Below are positions 1 to 5,669 of a stretch of 5,770 nucleotides of DNA, in pieces. The notes below the pieces were generated by a model. That model ran no database searches, was not told the origin of the DNA, and saw only the letters and a program-made list of their open reading frames with translations. Every line of letters begins with the position of its first letter. The stretch's first letter is position 1. The stretch comes from an uncultured Anaerosporobacter sp. Lineage in GTDB: Bacteria > Bacillota > Clostridia > Lachnospirales > Lachnospiraceae. The stretch is from the NCBI GenBank assembly GCA_945787925.1, contig CALZJY010000148.1, positions 1 through 5,770 on the forward strand. Direction: 5' to 3'. Both the position numbers and the translations under genes were made by a program.

Positions 1-216
1 AAAGAAGACCGTTCTTTAATGAATGTTCCATTTGTGACTGGTGACGAAGAATTAGATGCAAAATTCGTAAAAGAAGCAAAAGCTGCAGGATTTGTAAATC
101 TTAAAGGCCATAGAACGGTTGGTGGCATGAGAGCTAGTATCTACAATGCAATGCCAAAAGAAGGCGTAGAAAGACTAGTAGAATTCATGAAGAAGTTCGA
201 AGCAGAGAACAAATAG
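1..216 (+). CDS. serC: Phosphoserine aminotransferase, C-terminal part (5' end outside window)
   Basis: SerC is a PLP-dependent class V aminotransferase. It converts 3-phosphohydroxypyruvate and glutamate to O-phospho-L-serine in the cytoplasmic phosphorylated serine pathway. Only the last 71 codons are visible, and the reading frame is open from base 1, so the true start lies upstream; the ATG at 19 is internal. The assignment rests on the family's C-terminal signature GHRTVGGMRASIYNAMP at roughly 102-156, which is nearly identical to E. coli SerC. In E. coli the His-Arg of this segment contacts the substrate phosphate across the dimer. The remainder (EGVERLVEFMKKFE) is the usual terminal helix. 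The PLP lysine lies outside the window. The next gene is serA, 75 bp downstream, so the two consecutive enzymes of the pathway are probably co-transcribed. The TAG stop is at 214-216. Confidence 0.96.
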   Translation, partial: KEDRSLMNVPFVTGDEELDAKFVKEAKAAGFVNLKGHRTVGGMRASIYNAMPKEGVERLVEFMKKFEAENK

Positions 217-226
217 AGTGCAAAAA

Positions 227-269
227 AGGAAGAGGCGTTAACATGAAGAGTGGAAAAGCGCCTCTTTTT
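227..269 (+). terminator. serC-serA intergenic hairpin with short U-run (weak terminator or attenuator)
   Basis: AAGAGGCG at 230-237 pairs perfectly with CGCCTCTT at 259-266. Two G-U pairs and one A-U pair can extend the stem outward to 227 and 269. The 3' arm runs into five T residues (265-269). The loop is long (21 nt) and the U-run partly belongs to the stem, so this is weaker than a textbook terminator. It lies between two genes of one pathway, where partial termination or attenuation, or an mRNA-processing stem that sets the serC:serA ratio, would make sense. The structure is read directly from the sequence; the role is inferred. Confidence 0.55.
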
Positions 270-276
270 ACATAAT

Positions 277-283
277 AAAGGAG
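277..283 (+). promoter_or_regulatory. serA ribosome binding site (decides the start)
   Basis: AAAGGAG lies 8 nt before the ATG at 292. An in-frame GTG at 250 would add 14 residues, but its first codons form the 3' arm of the preceding hairpin, and it has no well-spaced Shine-Dalgarno. The ATG at 292 also gives the N-terminus expected for short SerA proteins (MVKYNCLN...). Confidence 0.85.
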
Positions 284-291
284 AGTCAGAT

Positions 292-1455
292 ATGGTAAAG
301 TATAATTGTCTTAACAAGATTAGCCCAGTTGGTCTTGCAAACTTTACAGACCAATACGAACAAACAGAAGAGATGGGCAATGCAGAAGCAGTCCTAGTAC
401 GAAGCGCTGCCATGCATGACATGGAATTTGGAGACAACTTAGTAGCAATCGCAAGAGCTGGTGCAGGTGTAAACAACATTCCATTAGATAAATGTGCAGA
501 ACAAGGAATCGTAGTATTCAATACTCCAGGTGCAAACGCAAATGGTGTAAAAGAATTATTCATCAACGGCCTTATGATGGCAGCCCGTGATATCAAAGGC
601 GGCATGGAATGGGTAGAAGCAAACAAAGGTGACGAAAACATCAATAAGACAATGGAAAAAGCAAAATCCAAATTCGCTGGCACTGAAATCCAAGGAAAGA
701 AACTTGGCGTAATCGGCCTTGGTGCAATCGGCGTATTAGTTGCCAATGCAGGAAAGAGTTTAGGAATGGAAGTATACGGATGCGATCCTTTCCTTTCTAT
801 TGACCATGCATGGGAATTGTCTCATGATATCAAGCACGTAAACACACGTGAAGAAATCTTTAGAGAATGTGATTACATAACAGTGCATGTACCTGCACTT
901 CCAGATACAAAAGGAATGATCAATAAAGAATCTATCGCTATGATGAAAGACGGCGTAGTGATCTTAAACTATGCAAGAGACATCCTTGTAAATGATGATG
1001 ATATGAAAGAAGCATTAGAAAGCGGAAAAGTAAAGAAATACGTAACAGACTTCCCAAATGCAAAGACTGCAAACATGGCAGGTGTTATCGCAACTCCTCA
1101 CCTTGGAGCATCTACTGCGGAATCAGAAGACAACTGTGCAGTAATGGCAGTAAAAGAAATCATGGATTATATGGAACAAGGTACGATCAAAAATTCCGTA
1201 AACTATCCAGCATGTGATGCAGGCGTATGTACTTCACAAAGCCGTATTACCGTAAACCACAAGAACATTCCAAACATGATCAGCCAGCTTACTGGTGTAT
1301 TCTCGGCAGAGGGAATCAACATTGAAAACATGATCAATAAGTCTCGTGGAGATTATGCATATTCTGTATTCGATATCGAAGCAGATGCTTCCGAAGAAAT
1401 CGTTGCAGCATTAACAGCAATCGAAGGCGTGCTTCGTGTCAGAGTAGTAAAATAG
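292..1455 (+). CDS. serA: D-3-phosphoglycerate dehydrogenase, short form with C-terminal ACT domain
   Basis: SerA oxidises 3-phosphoglycerate to 3-phosphohydroxypyruvate with NAD+, the first step of serine synthesis. The protein is 387 aa. It has a substrate-binding segment (about 1-95, including RAGAGVNN at 55-62), a Rossmann domain with GLGAIG at 142-147 and the usual acidic residue after the second strand (D165), then a return to the substrate domain. Arg229 (NYARD) and His270 (TPHLGAST) match the catalytic Arg and His. The Glu expected in the DVFPxEP-like segment is replaced by Ala257 (FPNAK). The ACT domain covers about 318-387. H323, N325 and N343 match, with identical spacing, the E. 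coli residues that bind the inhibitor serine, so feedback inhibition is plausible. The extra ASB domain of long SerA enzymes is absent. Codons are strongly biased to GCA, GTA and AAA, as expected for a well-expressed gene. Transcription probably enters from serC and stops at the terminator after the gene. Confidence 0.96.
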   Translation: MVKYNCLNKISPVGLANFTDQYEQTEEMGNAEAVLVRSAAMHDMEFGDNLVAIARAGAGVNNIPLDKCAEQGIVVFNTPGANANGVKELFINGLMMAARDIKGGMEWVEANKGDENINKTMEKAKSKFAGTEIQGKKLGVIGLGAIGVLVANAGKSLGMEVYGCDPFLSIDHAWELSHDIKHVNTREEIFRECDYITVHVPALPDTKGMINKESIAMMKDGVVILNYARDILVNDDDMKEALESGKVKKYVTDFPNAKTANMAGVIATPHLGASTAESEDNCAVMAVKEIMDYMEQGTIKNSVNYPACDAGVCTSQSRITVNHKNIPNMISQLTGVFSAEGINIENMINKSRGDYAYSVFDIEADASEEIVAALTAIEGVLRVRVVK

Positions 1456-1463
1456 AACCTTAT

Positions 1464-1503
1464 AAAAAGGCTTGGAGGAAAAGACATTCTTCCAAGTCTT
1501 TTT
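1464..1503 (+). terminator. Strong intrinsic terminator after serA
   Basis: The arms at 1464-1480 and 1487-1503 can form 17 consecutive pairs, two of them G-U, around a 6-nt loop. The core is GG-CTTGGA on the left against TCCAAG-TC on the right. The 3' arm ends in five T residues paired with a run of five A residues on the left, so the element could also work in the other direction. It starts 9 nt after the serA stop and marks the end of the serC-serA transcript. Confidence 0.92.
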
Positions 1504-1535
1504 CCATTTTAGAAACGATACATGTGTATGGCACA

Positions 1536-1571
1536 TTGCACATGGCCCGATTACATATACTTACATATATG
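1536..1571 (+). promoter_or_regulatory. Possible promoter region for the hydrolase (poorly resolved)
   Basis: The gene at 1605 follows a strong terminator and so should have its own promoter in 1504-1604. Candidate -10 boxes are TATACT (1556-1561), TACATA (1562-1567) and TATATG (1566-1571). TTGCAC at 1536-1541 could be a -35 box, but it lies 14 nt from the first candidate and 20 nt from the second, and neither spacing is ideal. The need for a promoter is well founded; its exact position is a guess. Confidence 0.25.
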
Positions 1572-1604
1572 AAAGGATAGGTTTGCATAAGTTAGGAGAA
1601 CGAG

Positions 1605-2552
1605 ATGAAGCGAAGCAGGAAGATTGTAGTAAGGGGCGGCATCATGGGCGCCCTCTTGCTTGGAGCGGTTTGGACGGCAACGGACTATTTTTACCGTCTT
1701 GCCATAGATGCAACGACATCAAAGAAGATTGTATCTAATGGAAATGCAGTGGTGCTAACCGTAAAACGGGATGCGTTTGATTATAAAAAGTGGATGGTTA
1801 CAAAGAGCGGAATGAGGAATGTCTATACGACATCTTGGGACGGACTGCGCCTTCACCGATATGAAATACGAAACAAGGCAGAAGGGAATCGATATGCCAT
1901 CTTGATCCATGGGTATGATAGCAACGGAATCTCCATGGCGGAGCAGGCAAAGTATTTTTATGATCTTGGCTATCATGTAATCGTGCCAGAGCTGAGAGGA
2001 CATGGAGGCAGTGAAGGAACGTATATCGGCATGGGCTGGCATGACCGGTTAGACGTGCTGCAGATTGTGGAGGAAATCGTATCACGCGAAAAAGAGGCAA
2101 AGATTGTCCTTTATGGCATCTCTATGGGGGCAGCAACCGTGCTGATGGCATCGGGAGAGCCACTTCCTAGCAATGTTGTGGCGGTGATTGAGGATTGCGG
2201 CTATACCTCGGCATGGGAGGAATTTGAATATCAGCTGCACCATTTATTCTCCTTGCCAGCAGTCCCACTTCTTTATACGACGGATTGGATGACAAGGCAC
2301 CGTGCAGGATATGGATTTAGTGAGGCATCGGCAATCGCACAGGTAAGAAAATCGGTAACGCCGACATTATTCATTCATGGAACGGAGGATACCTTTGTGC
2401 CATTTTCAATGCTAGGGCGTCTATATGAGGCATGTAATGCGCCAAAGGAAAAATTCGTAGTAGAAGGGGCGGGCCATGCACAGAGTATGGAGAAACATCC
2501 GGAAGCGTATAAGGAAGAATTGGGGAGATTTTTAAGAAAATATGGAAGATAG
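1605..2552 (+). CDS. Membrane-anchored alpha/beta hydrolase (YqkD-like)
   Basis: This 315-aa protein has an N-terminal hydrophobic segment (about 7-25, after the basic MKRSRK) that fits a signal anchor with the catalytic domain outside the membrane. The alpha/beta-hydrolase core runs from about 95 to 313. Visible motifs are HGYDSNG at 102-108 (oxyanion loop), PELRGHGGSEG at 128-138, the nucleophile elbow GISMG with Ser173, Asp262 in HGTEDTFVP, and His291 in GAGHAQS, so the catalytic triad is complete. Length and architecture resemble B. subtilis YqkD and other uncharacterised clostridial hydrolases. The substrate cannot be told from sequence; esterase, lipase or acyl-peptidase activity is possible. 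The start is set by AGGAG at 1594-1598, 6 nt before the ATG. The gene sits between serA and the DUF1015 gene but is separated from serA by a terminator. It uses more G/C-rich codons than serA. Confidence 0.88.
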   Translation: MKRSRKIVVRGGIMGALLLGAVWTATDYFYRLAIDATTSKKIVSNGNAVVLTVKRDAFDYKKWMVTKSGMRNVYTTSWDGLRLHRYEIRNKAEGNRYAILIHGYDSNGISMAEQAKYFYDLGYHVIVPELRGHGGSEGTYIGMGWHDRLDVLQIVEEIVSREKEAKIVLYGISMGAATVLMASGEPLPSNVVAVIEDCGYTSAWEEFEYQLHHLFSLPAVPLLYTTDWMTRHRAGYGFSEASAIAQVRKSVTPTLFIHGTEDTFVPFSMLGRLYEACNAPKEKFVVEGAGHAQSMEKHPEAYKEELGRFLRKYGR

Positions 2553-2566
2553 CAGGGAGGATAACA

Positions 2567-2595
2567 TTTACACCGCAGGCGCAGAATGCTATACT
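2567..2595 (+). promoter_or_regulatory. Near-consensus extended -10 sigma-A promoter for the DUF1015 gene
   Basis: TTTACA (2567-2572) and TATACT (2590-2595) each differ from consensus by one base and are separated by exactly 17 nt. A TGC directly before the -10 box gives an extended -10 motif. Transcription should start near 2602, leaving a leader of about 45 nt before the ATG at 2647. It begins 15 nt after the hydrolase stop, where no terminator is visible, so the DUF1015 gene may also receive read-through. Confidence 0.8.
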
Positions 2596-2616
2596 ATAGC
2601 TGTGGTTGGTAAAAAT

Positions 2617-2638
2617 TAACATGTTTGATGTTAGGAGG
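2617..2638 (+). promoter_or_regulatory. Small leader hairpin abutting the DUF1015 ribosome binding site
   Basis: TAACAT (2617-2622) and ATGTTA (2628-2633) form a 6-bp stem with loop GTTTG. The last stem base is the first base of the strong AGGAGG (2633-2638), which lies 8 nt before the ATG at 2647. The stem is weak (one G-C pair). It could modestly affect translation, act as a DNA operator half-site pair, or be chance. Confidence 0.35.
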
Positions 2639-2646
2639 AAGTTGAA

Positions 2647-3894
2647 ATGGCAGTCATAAAACCATTTATTTGCGTTCGTCCCAATGAGGCAGAGGCATGT
2701 CAGGTAGCCGCACTACCCTATGATGTGTATAATCGAGAAGAGGCAAAGGAAGTCGTGAAAAAGAATCCAAAGTCCTTTCTTGCGATTGACCGTGCAGAGA
2801 CGCAGTTTGACGATTCGGTAGGAATCTATGAAGAATGCGTATATGAGAAAGCGAGACAGCTATTAGAGGAAAGAATGGAAGACGGGACATTTATTACAGA
2901 TCAGGACCGTTGTTATTATGTATATGAGCTTACGATGGATGGCCGTTCCCAGACGGGAATCGTGGCATGTGCATCCATTGATGACTATGACCAAGGCATC
3001 ATCAAGAAGCATGAGAACACAAGGGAAGAGAAGGAACAGGACCGCATCCATCATGTGGATACATGCAGTGCCCAGACAGGCCCAATCTTCTTGGCATATC
3101 GAAGCAATGAAGTCATTGCAGCAGAAGTTGCTAAGGCAAAGGAGCAGGCACCGATCTATGACTTCGTATCGGAGGATGGAATCGGCCACAGAGTATGGAA
3201 GATTGCAGAGGAAGGTGCCGTAGCGGCAATTAAGGAAGCATTTGTAACGCTCCAGCAGATTTACATTGCAGATGGCCACCATAGGGCAGCAAGCGCTGTA
3301 AAGGTAGGAAAGAAACGTCGTACGGAACATCCATCCTATGATGGCACGGAGGAGTTTAATTACTTCTTATCCGTCTTATTCCCAGAAGACCAGTTAAAGA
3401 TCCTGCCATACAATCGGACGGTGAAAGATTTAAATGGTCTCACAACAGAAGCGTTCTTAGCAAAGATCGAAGAACACTTTACGGTGACAGCAGTGGGGAG
3501 TACCGTTTATGAGCCAGAGAGAAAAGGAACCTTTGGCATGTACTTAGACGAGGCTTGGTATGCCTTAGAAGCAAAGCCAGAACTCTTACAAATCACAGAT
3601 CCAGTAAAGGGATTAGACGTGTCTTTATTACAGGACTATTTATTACAGCCCGTGCTTGGAATCAACGATCCAAGAACGGATGCAAGAGTCGAATTCATTG
3701 GAGGAATTCGAGGAACGAAAGAATTAGAGAGAAGAGTTCAGACCGATCAGAAAGTAGCATTTTCCATGTATCCAACGTCCATTCAGGAACTATTTTTAGT
3801 AGCGGATGCAGGAAAACTAATGCCACCAAAATCGACTTGGTTTGAGCCTAAATTACGAAGCGGATTATTCATCCATCCAATAGAACGAGGGTAA
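2647..3894 (+). CDS. DUF1015 family protein (COG4198), serine-locus associated
   Basis: This is a 415-aa cytoplasmic protein with no signal peptide or membrane segment. It covers the whole DUF1015 family, whose biochemical function I do not know to be established. Family landmarks are IKPFICVRPN (4-13), ALPYDVYNREEA (22-33), HENTREEKEQDR (122-133), IYIADGHHRAASA (205-217) and the C-terminal MPPKSTWFEPKLRSGLFIH (392-410). The DGHHR motif at 209-213 recalls the DGHxR motif of ParB/Srx-fold proteins, including the archaeal free-serine kinase SerK; that similarity is remembered and not aligned here. DUF1015 genes are commonly found next to serC and serA in Clostridia and Bacteroidetes, and here the gene lies about 1.2 kb after serA, separated by one hydrolase gene. 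This suggests a role in serine or phosphoserine metabolism. The start is fixed by AGGAGG at 2633-2638. It has its own strong promoter. Confidence 0.92.
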   Translation: MAVIKPFICVRPNEAEACQVAALPYDVYNREEAKEVVKKNPKSFLAIDRAETQFDDSVGIYEECVYEKARQLLEERMEDGTFITDQDRCYYVYELTMDGRSQTGIVACASIDDYDQGIIKKHENTREEKEQDRIHHVDTCSAQTGPIFLAYRSNEVIAAEVAKAKEQAPIYDFVSEDGIGHRVWKIAEEGAVAAIKEAFVTLQQIYIADGHHRAASAVKVGKKRRTEHPSYDGTEEFNYFLSVLFPEDQLKILPYNRTVKDLNGLTTEAFLAKIEEHFTVTAVGSTVYEPERKGTFGMYLDEAWYALEAKPELLQITDPVKGLDVSLLQDYLLQPVLGINDPRTDARVEFIGGIRGTKELERRVQTDQKVAFSMYPTSIQELFLVADAGKLMPPKSTWFEPKLRSGLFIHPIERG

Positions 3895-3969
3895 AAGAAA
3901 TGAAAAGCACTTTAATGAGAAAAACGATAGGAAAAAAGTGGTAATTCTAAGAAACTATGAGTTGTTACA

Positions 3970-3998
3970 TTGCATTTTTTGACATATTCTTATATCAT
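3970..3998 (+). promoter_or_regulatory. Probable manA promoter
   Basis: TTGCAT (3970-3975) and TATCAT (3993-3998) are 17 nt apart. The -10 box has one mismatch to consensus and the -35 box three. A better -35 box, TTGACA at 3979-3984, lies just inside but has no good -10 partner at standard spacing (TAGAAA at 4004-4009 is 19 nt away). With the first pair, transcription would start near 4005, just before the leader hairpin. The preceding stretch 3895-3969 shows no convincing terminator or gene. Confidence 0.45.
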
Positions 3999-4008
3999 TA
4001 AAGTAGAA

Positions 4009-4068
4009 ACAGTCATGTCTCTTTGCTTAAGGTAGGAATATGTCTATCTTAAGATAAGGAGAGACTGT
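4009..4068 (+). promoter_or_regulatory. Long leader hairpin enclosing the manA ribosome binding site
   Basis: Three stacked helices form one arm. ACAGTC (4009-4014) pairs with GACTGT (4063-4068). TCTCTTT (4018-4024) pairs with AAGGAGA (4056-4062, one G-U). CTTAAGGTAG (4026-4035) pairs with CTATCTTAAG (4044-4053, one G-U). The apical loop is 8 nt. The only interruptions are a 3-nt bulge (4015-4017) and a small internal loop (4025 opposite 4054-4055). That makes 23 pairs in 60 nt. The manA Shine-Dalgarno AAGGAGAG is almost wholly inside the stem, and the ATG follows 2 nt after the structure. This suggests translational control of manA, 5'-end stabilisation of the mRNA, or at DNA level an operator. 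It matches no riboswitch class that I recognise. Confidence 0.7.
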
Positions 4069-4070
4069 AG

Positions 4071-5003
4071 ATGAGTGAATTATTATTTATGGAACCAGTA
4101 TTTAAGGAGGCAATCTGGGGTGGAGAACGGTTGCATACAGAGTATGGATATACGATTCCAAGCGATCATACTGGAGAATGTTGGGCAATCAGTGCACATC
4201 CAAATGGAGATTGTACAATTAAGAATGGAACCTATGCAGGAAAGAAACTAAGTCAGGTATTTGGGGAACATAGAGAACTATTTGGAGGCATTGCAGGAGA
4301 TAAGTTTCCTCTCCTAGTAAAGATTATCGATGCCAAAGAGGACTTAAGCATCCAGGTACATCCAGACGATTCTTATGCAAGCGAGCATGAGAATGGCGCT
4401 CTTGGAAAGACAGAGTGCTGGCTGATTCTCGATTGTAAGGAGGATGGCAAAATCGTAGTAGGCCATCATGCCAAGGACAAGTCCCAGCTGGAGCAGATGA
4501 TTGACGAGGAAAGATGGAATGAGTTAATCAACGTGCAGCCAATTAAGAAAGATGACTTTTTTCAGATTACGCCTGGCACGGTCCATGCGATTAAAGCTGG
4601 AACCCTAGTTTTAGAAACTCAGCAAAGCAGTGATATTACATATCGATTATATGATTACGATCGCCTTCAAAATGGAAAAAAACGCGACCTTCATATCAAA
4701 CAGAGCATTGATGTGATTAATTGTCCGTATATAGATGAAATTGCGGCAACCAGAGTATTTGAACAGCCTACCTATACAAGAAAAGAACTAGTAACCTGTG
4801 ACTTCTACACAGTGGATAAGGTAGACATCTTTGGAAAGTCTCTGTTTCATCTGGATAAGCCATTCAAGCTCGTAAGCGTGATTGCGGGAAGTGGCTCCAT
4901 CGATGAGCATAGTATTAAGAAGGGAGACCATTTCATCATACCTTCCGATTATACATCCTATATTCTTGATGGAGATATGCAGTTAATTGTATCAAGTTTG
5001 TAA
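4071..5003 (+). CDS. manA: Mannose-6-phosphate isomerase, class I (B. subtilis type)
   Basis: This zinc-dependent cytoplasmic isomerase interconverts mannose 6-phosphate and fructose 6-phosphate. It feeds mannose into glycolysis or supplies mannose 6-phosphate for GDP-mannose and glycan synthesis. The 310-aa length fits the short bacterial form. The N-terminus (FMEPVFKEAIWGGERL, 6-21) is typical. Expected zinc ligands are present: Gln95 and His97 in SIQVHPDD (93-100), Glu115 in KTECW, and His172 in PGTVHAI. Arg192 in YRLYDYDR is the expected catalytic arginine. The C-terminal part (about 235-310) is the second cupin-like barrel. The ATG at 4071 lies 7-8 nt after AAGGAGAG, which is buried in the leader hairpin. 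The next gene begins 15 bp downstream and its ribosome binding site overlaps this stop codon, so the two are probably co-transcribed and may be translationally coupled. Confidence 0.95.
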   Translation: MSELLFMEPVFKEAIWGGERLHTEYGYTIPSDHTGECWAISAHPNGDCTIKNGTYAGKKLSQVFGEHRELFGGIAGDKFPLLVKIIDAKEDLSIQVHPDDSYASEHENGALGKTECWLILDCKEDGKIVVGHHAKDKSQLEQMIDEERWNELINVQPIKKDDFFQITPGTVHAIKAGTLVLETQQSSDITYRLYDYDRLQNGKKRDLHIKQSIDVINCPYIDEIAATRVFEQPTYTRKELVTCDFYTVDKVDIFGKSLFHLDKPFKLVSVIAGSGSIDEHSIKKGDHFIIPSDYTSYILDGDMQLIVSSL

Positions 5004-5018
5004 AGGAGAAGAGAACAA

Positions 5019-5669
5019 ATGAGTAACTTTTTTAACTTAGATAATCCATTTTTTCAGACAATGTCGAAAGTCTTTGACCTCATATTGGTAAGCGTTCTTT
5101 GGGTATTTTGTTGCTTCCCAGTCATTACGATTGGTCCAGCAACGGCAGCGCTATATTATGTGGTGGCAAAGGTAGTTCGAAGAGAACGAGGATATGTACA
5201 TAAGGAATTTTTTCGGGCATTTAAAGAAAATTTTATCACAGGGACAGTGTATACCATCGTACTTGTTGTAATGGCATTCCTATTCTATATGAACTTTAGT
5301 TTCGTTCATATGAATCATACGAAGACAAACGCATTCCTATTCTATATGTATTGGATGATGTTATTTGTGATCGGATGTATTACGGTTTACGTATTTCCAT
5401 TACTATCAAGATTCCACGTAAAACCCCTGCAGCTAGTGAAGATGTCCCTATTCATGGCATTAAAGCATCTTCCAAGGACATTAATCATGTTAGTGTTCGT
5501 ACTCATCACAGGATTTACGATGTTCATCATGCCACCGTTAACGATGATTCTTCCAGGAGTATGTGCATTATTATGTTCCTTCCAGCTTGAAAAGGTAATG
5601 AAATTATATTTGCCAAAGCCAGAAGAGGGCATTCCGAAAGAAGAGTTAGAATGGTACTATACATTTTAG
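5019..5669 (+). CDS. DUF624 (YesL-like) integral membrane protein
   Basis: This 216-aa protein is very hydrophobic, with membrane segments at about 18-38, 40-54, 74-93, 105-128 and 150-188, the last long enough for two passes. The N-terminal pattern NFFNLDNPFFQTMSKVFDL, followed by CCFPVITIGPATAALYYV (31-48) and RRERGYVHKEFFRAFKENF (54-72), is characteristic of DUF624, the family of B. subtilis YesL. No biochemical function is established for the family that I know of. Its genes often sit in saccharide uptake and degradation clusters beside ABC transporters and two-component regulators, so pairing with manA fits a sugar-related role. AAAGGAG (5002-5008) overlaps the manA stop and lies 10 nt before the ATG. 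The C-terminal tail (197-216) is acidic and probably soluble. An 18-nt direct repeat lies within the gene. Confidence 0.88.
   Translation: MSNFFNLDNPFFQTMSKVFDLILVSVLWVFCCFPVITIGPATAALYYVVAKVVRRERGYVHKEFFRAFKENFITGTVYTIVLVVMAFLFYMNFSFVHMNHTKTNAFLFYMYWMMLFVIGCITVYVFPLLSRFHVKPLQLVKMSLFMALKHLPRTLIMLVFVLITGFTMFIMPPLTMILPGVCALLCSFQLEKVMKLYLPKPEEGIPKEELEWYYTF
5274..5348 (+). repeat. 18-nt perfect direct repeat inside the DUF624 gene
   Basis: GCATTCCTATTCTATATG occurs at 5274-5291 and again at 5331-5348. The copies are offset by 57 nt (19 codons) and in the same frame, and both encode AFLFYM (residues 86-91 and 105-110) in adjacent membrane segments. Synonymous positions are identical, which suggests recent duplication or gene conversion as much as chance convergence of hydrophobic codons. 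Confidence 0.8.

Noticed and set aside
250..291. GTG start giving SerA 14 extra N-terminal residues
   Set aside because: The added codons lie in the intergenic hairpin, there is no well-spaced ribosome binding site, and the ATG at 292 with AAAGGAG gives the normal family N-terminus.
141..746. 201-codon - strand reading frame opposite serC/serA
   Set aside because: It is antisense to conserved coding sequence, with a composition typical of a shadow frame.
1472..1738. 88-codon + strand reading frame starting inside the serA terminator
   Set aside because: It starts in the terminator stem, overlaps the hydrolase start in another frame, and its product resembles no known protein.
238..2623. The 8-mer TTAACATG occurs in both the serA leader (238-245) and the DUF1015 leader (2616-2623)
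   Set aside because: It is only eight AT-rich bases, in different structural contexts, and the flanks do not match; not enough to call a shared operator.
2863..3330. 155-codon - strand reading frame opposite the DUF1015 gene
   Set aside because: It is fully antisense to a conserved family, with a Cys-rich shadow-like composition and no ribosome binding site.
3900..3944. 14-codon ORF (MKSTLMRKTIGKKW) just after the DUF1015 gene
   Set aside because: It has only a weak possible ribosome binding site inside the end of the previous gene and no family resemblance; chance is the simplest explanation.
3900..3985. Terminator after the DUF1015 gene ending at the T-run 3975-3980
   Set aside because: Only a 4-bp stem could be found before the T-run, which is too weak to call; the T-run is better explained as part of the manA promoter region.
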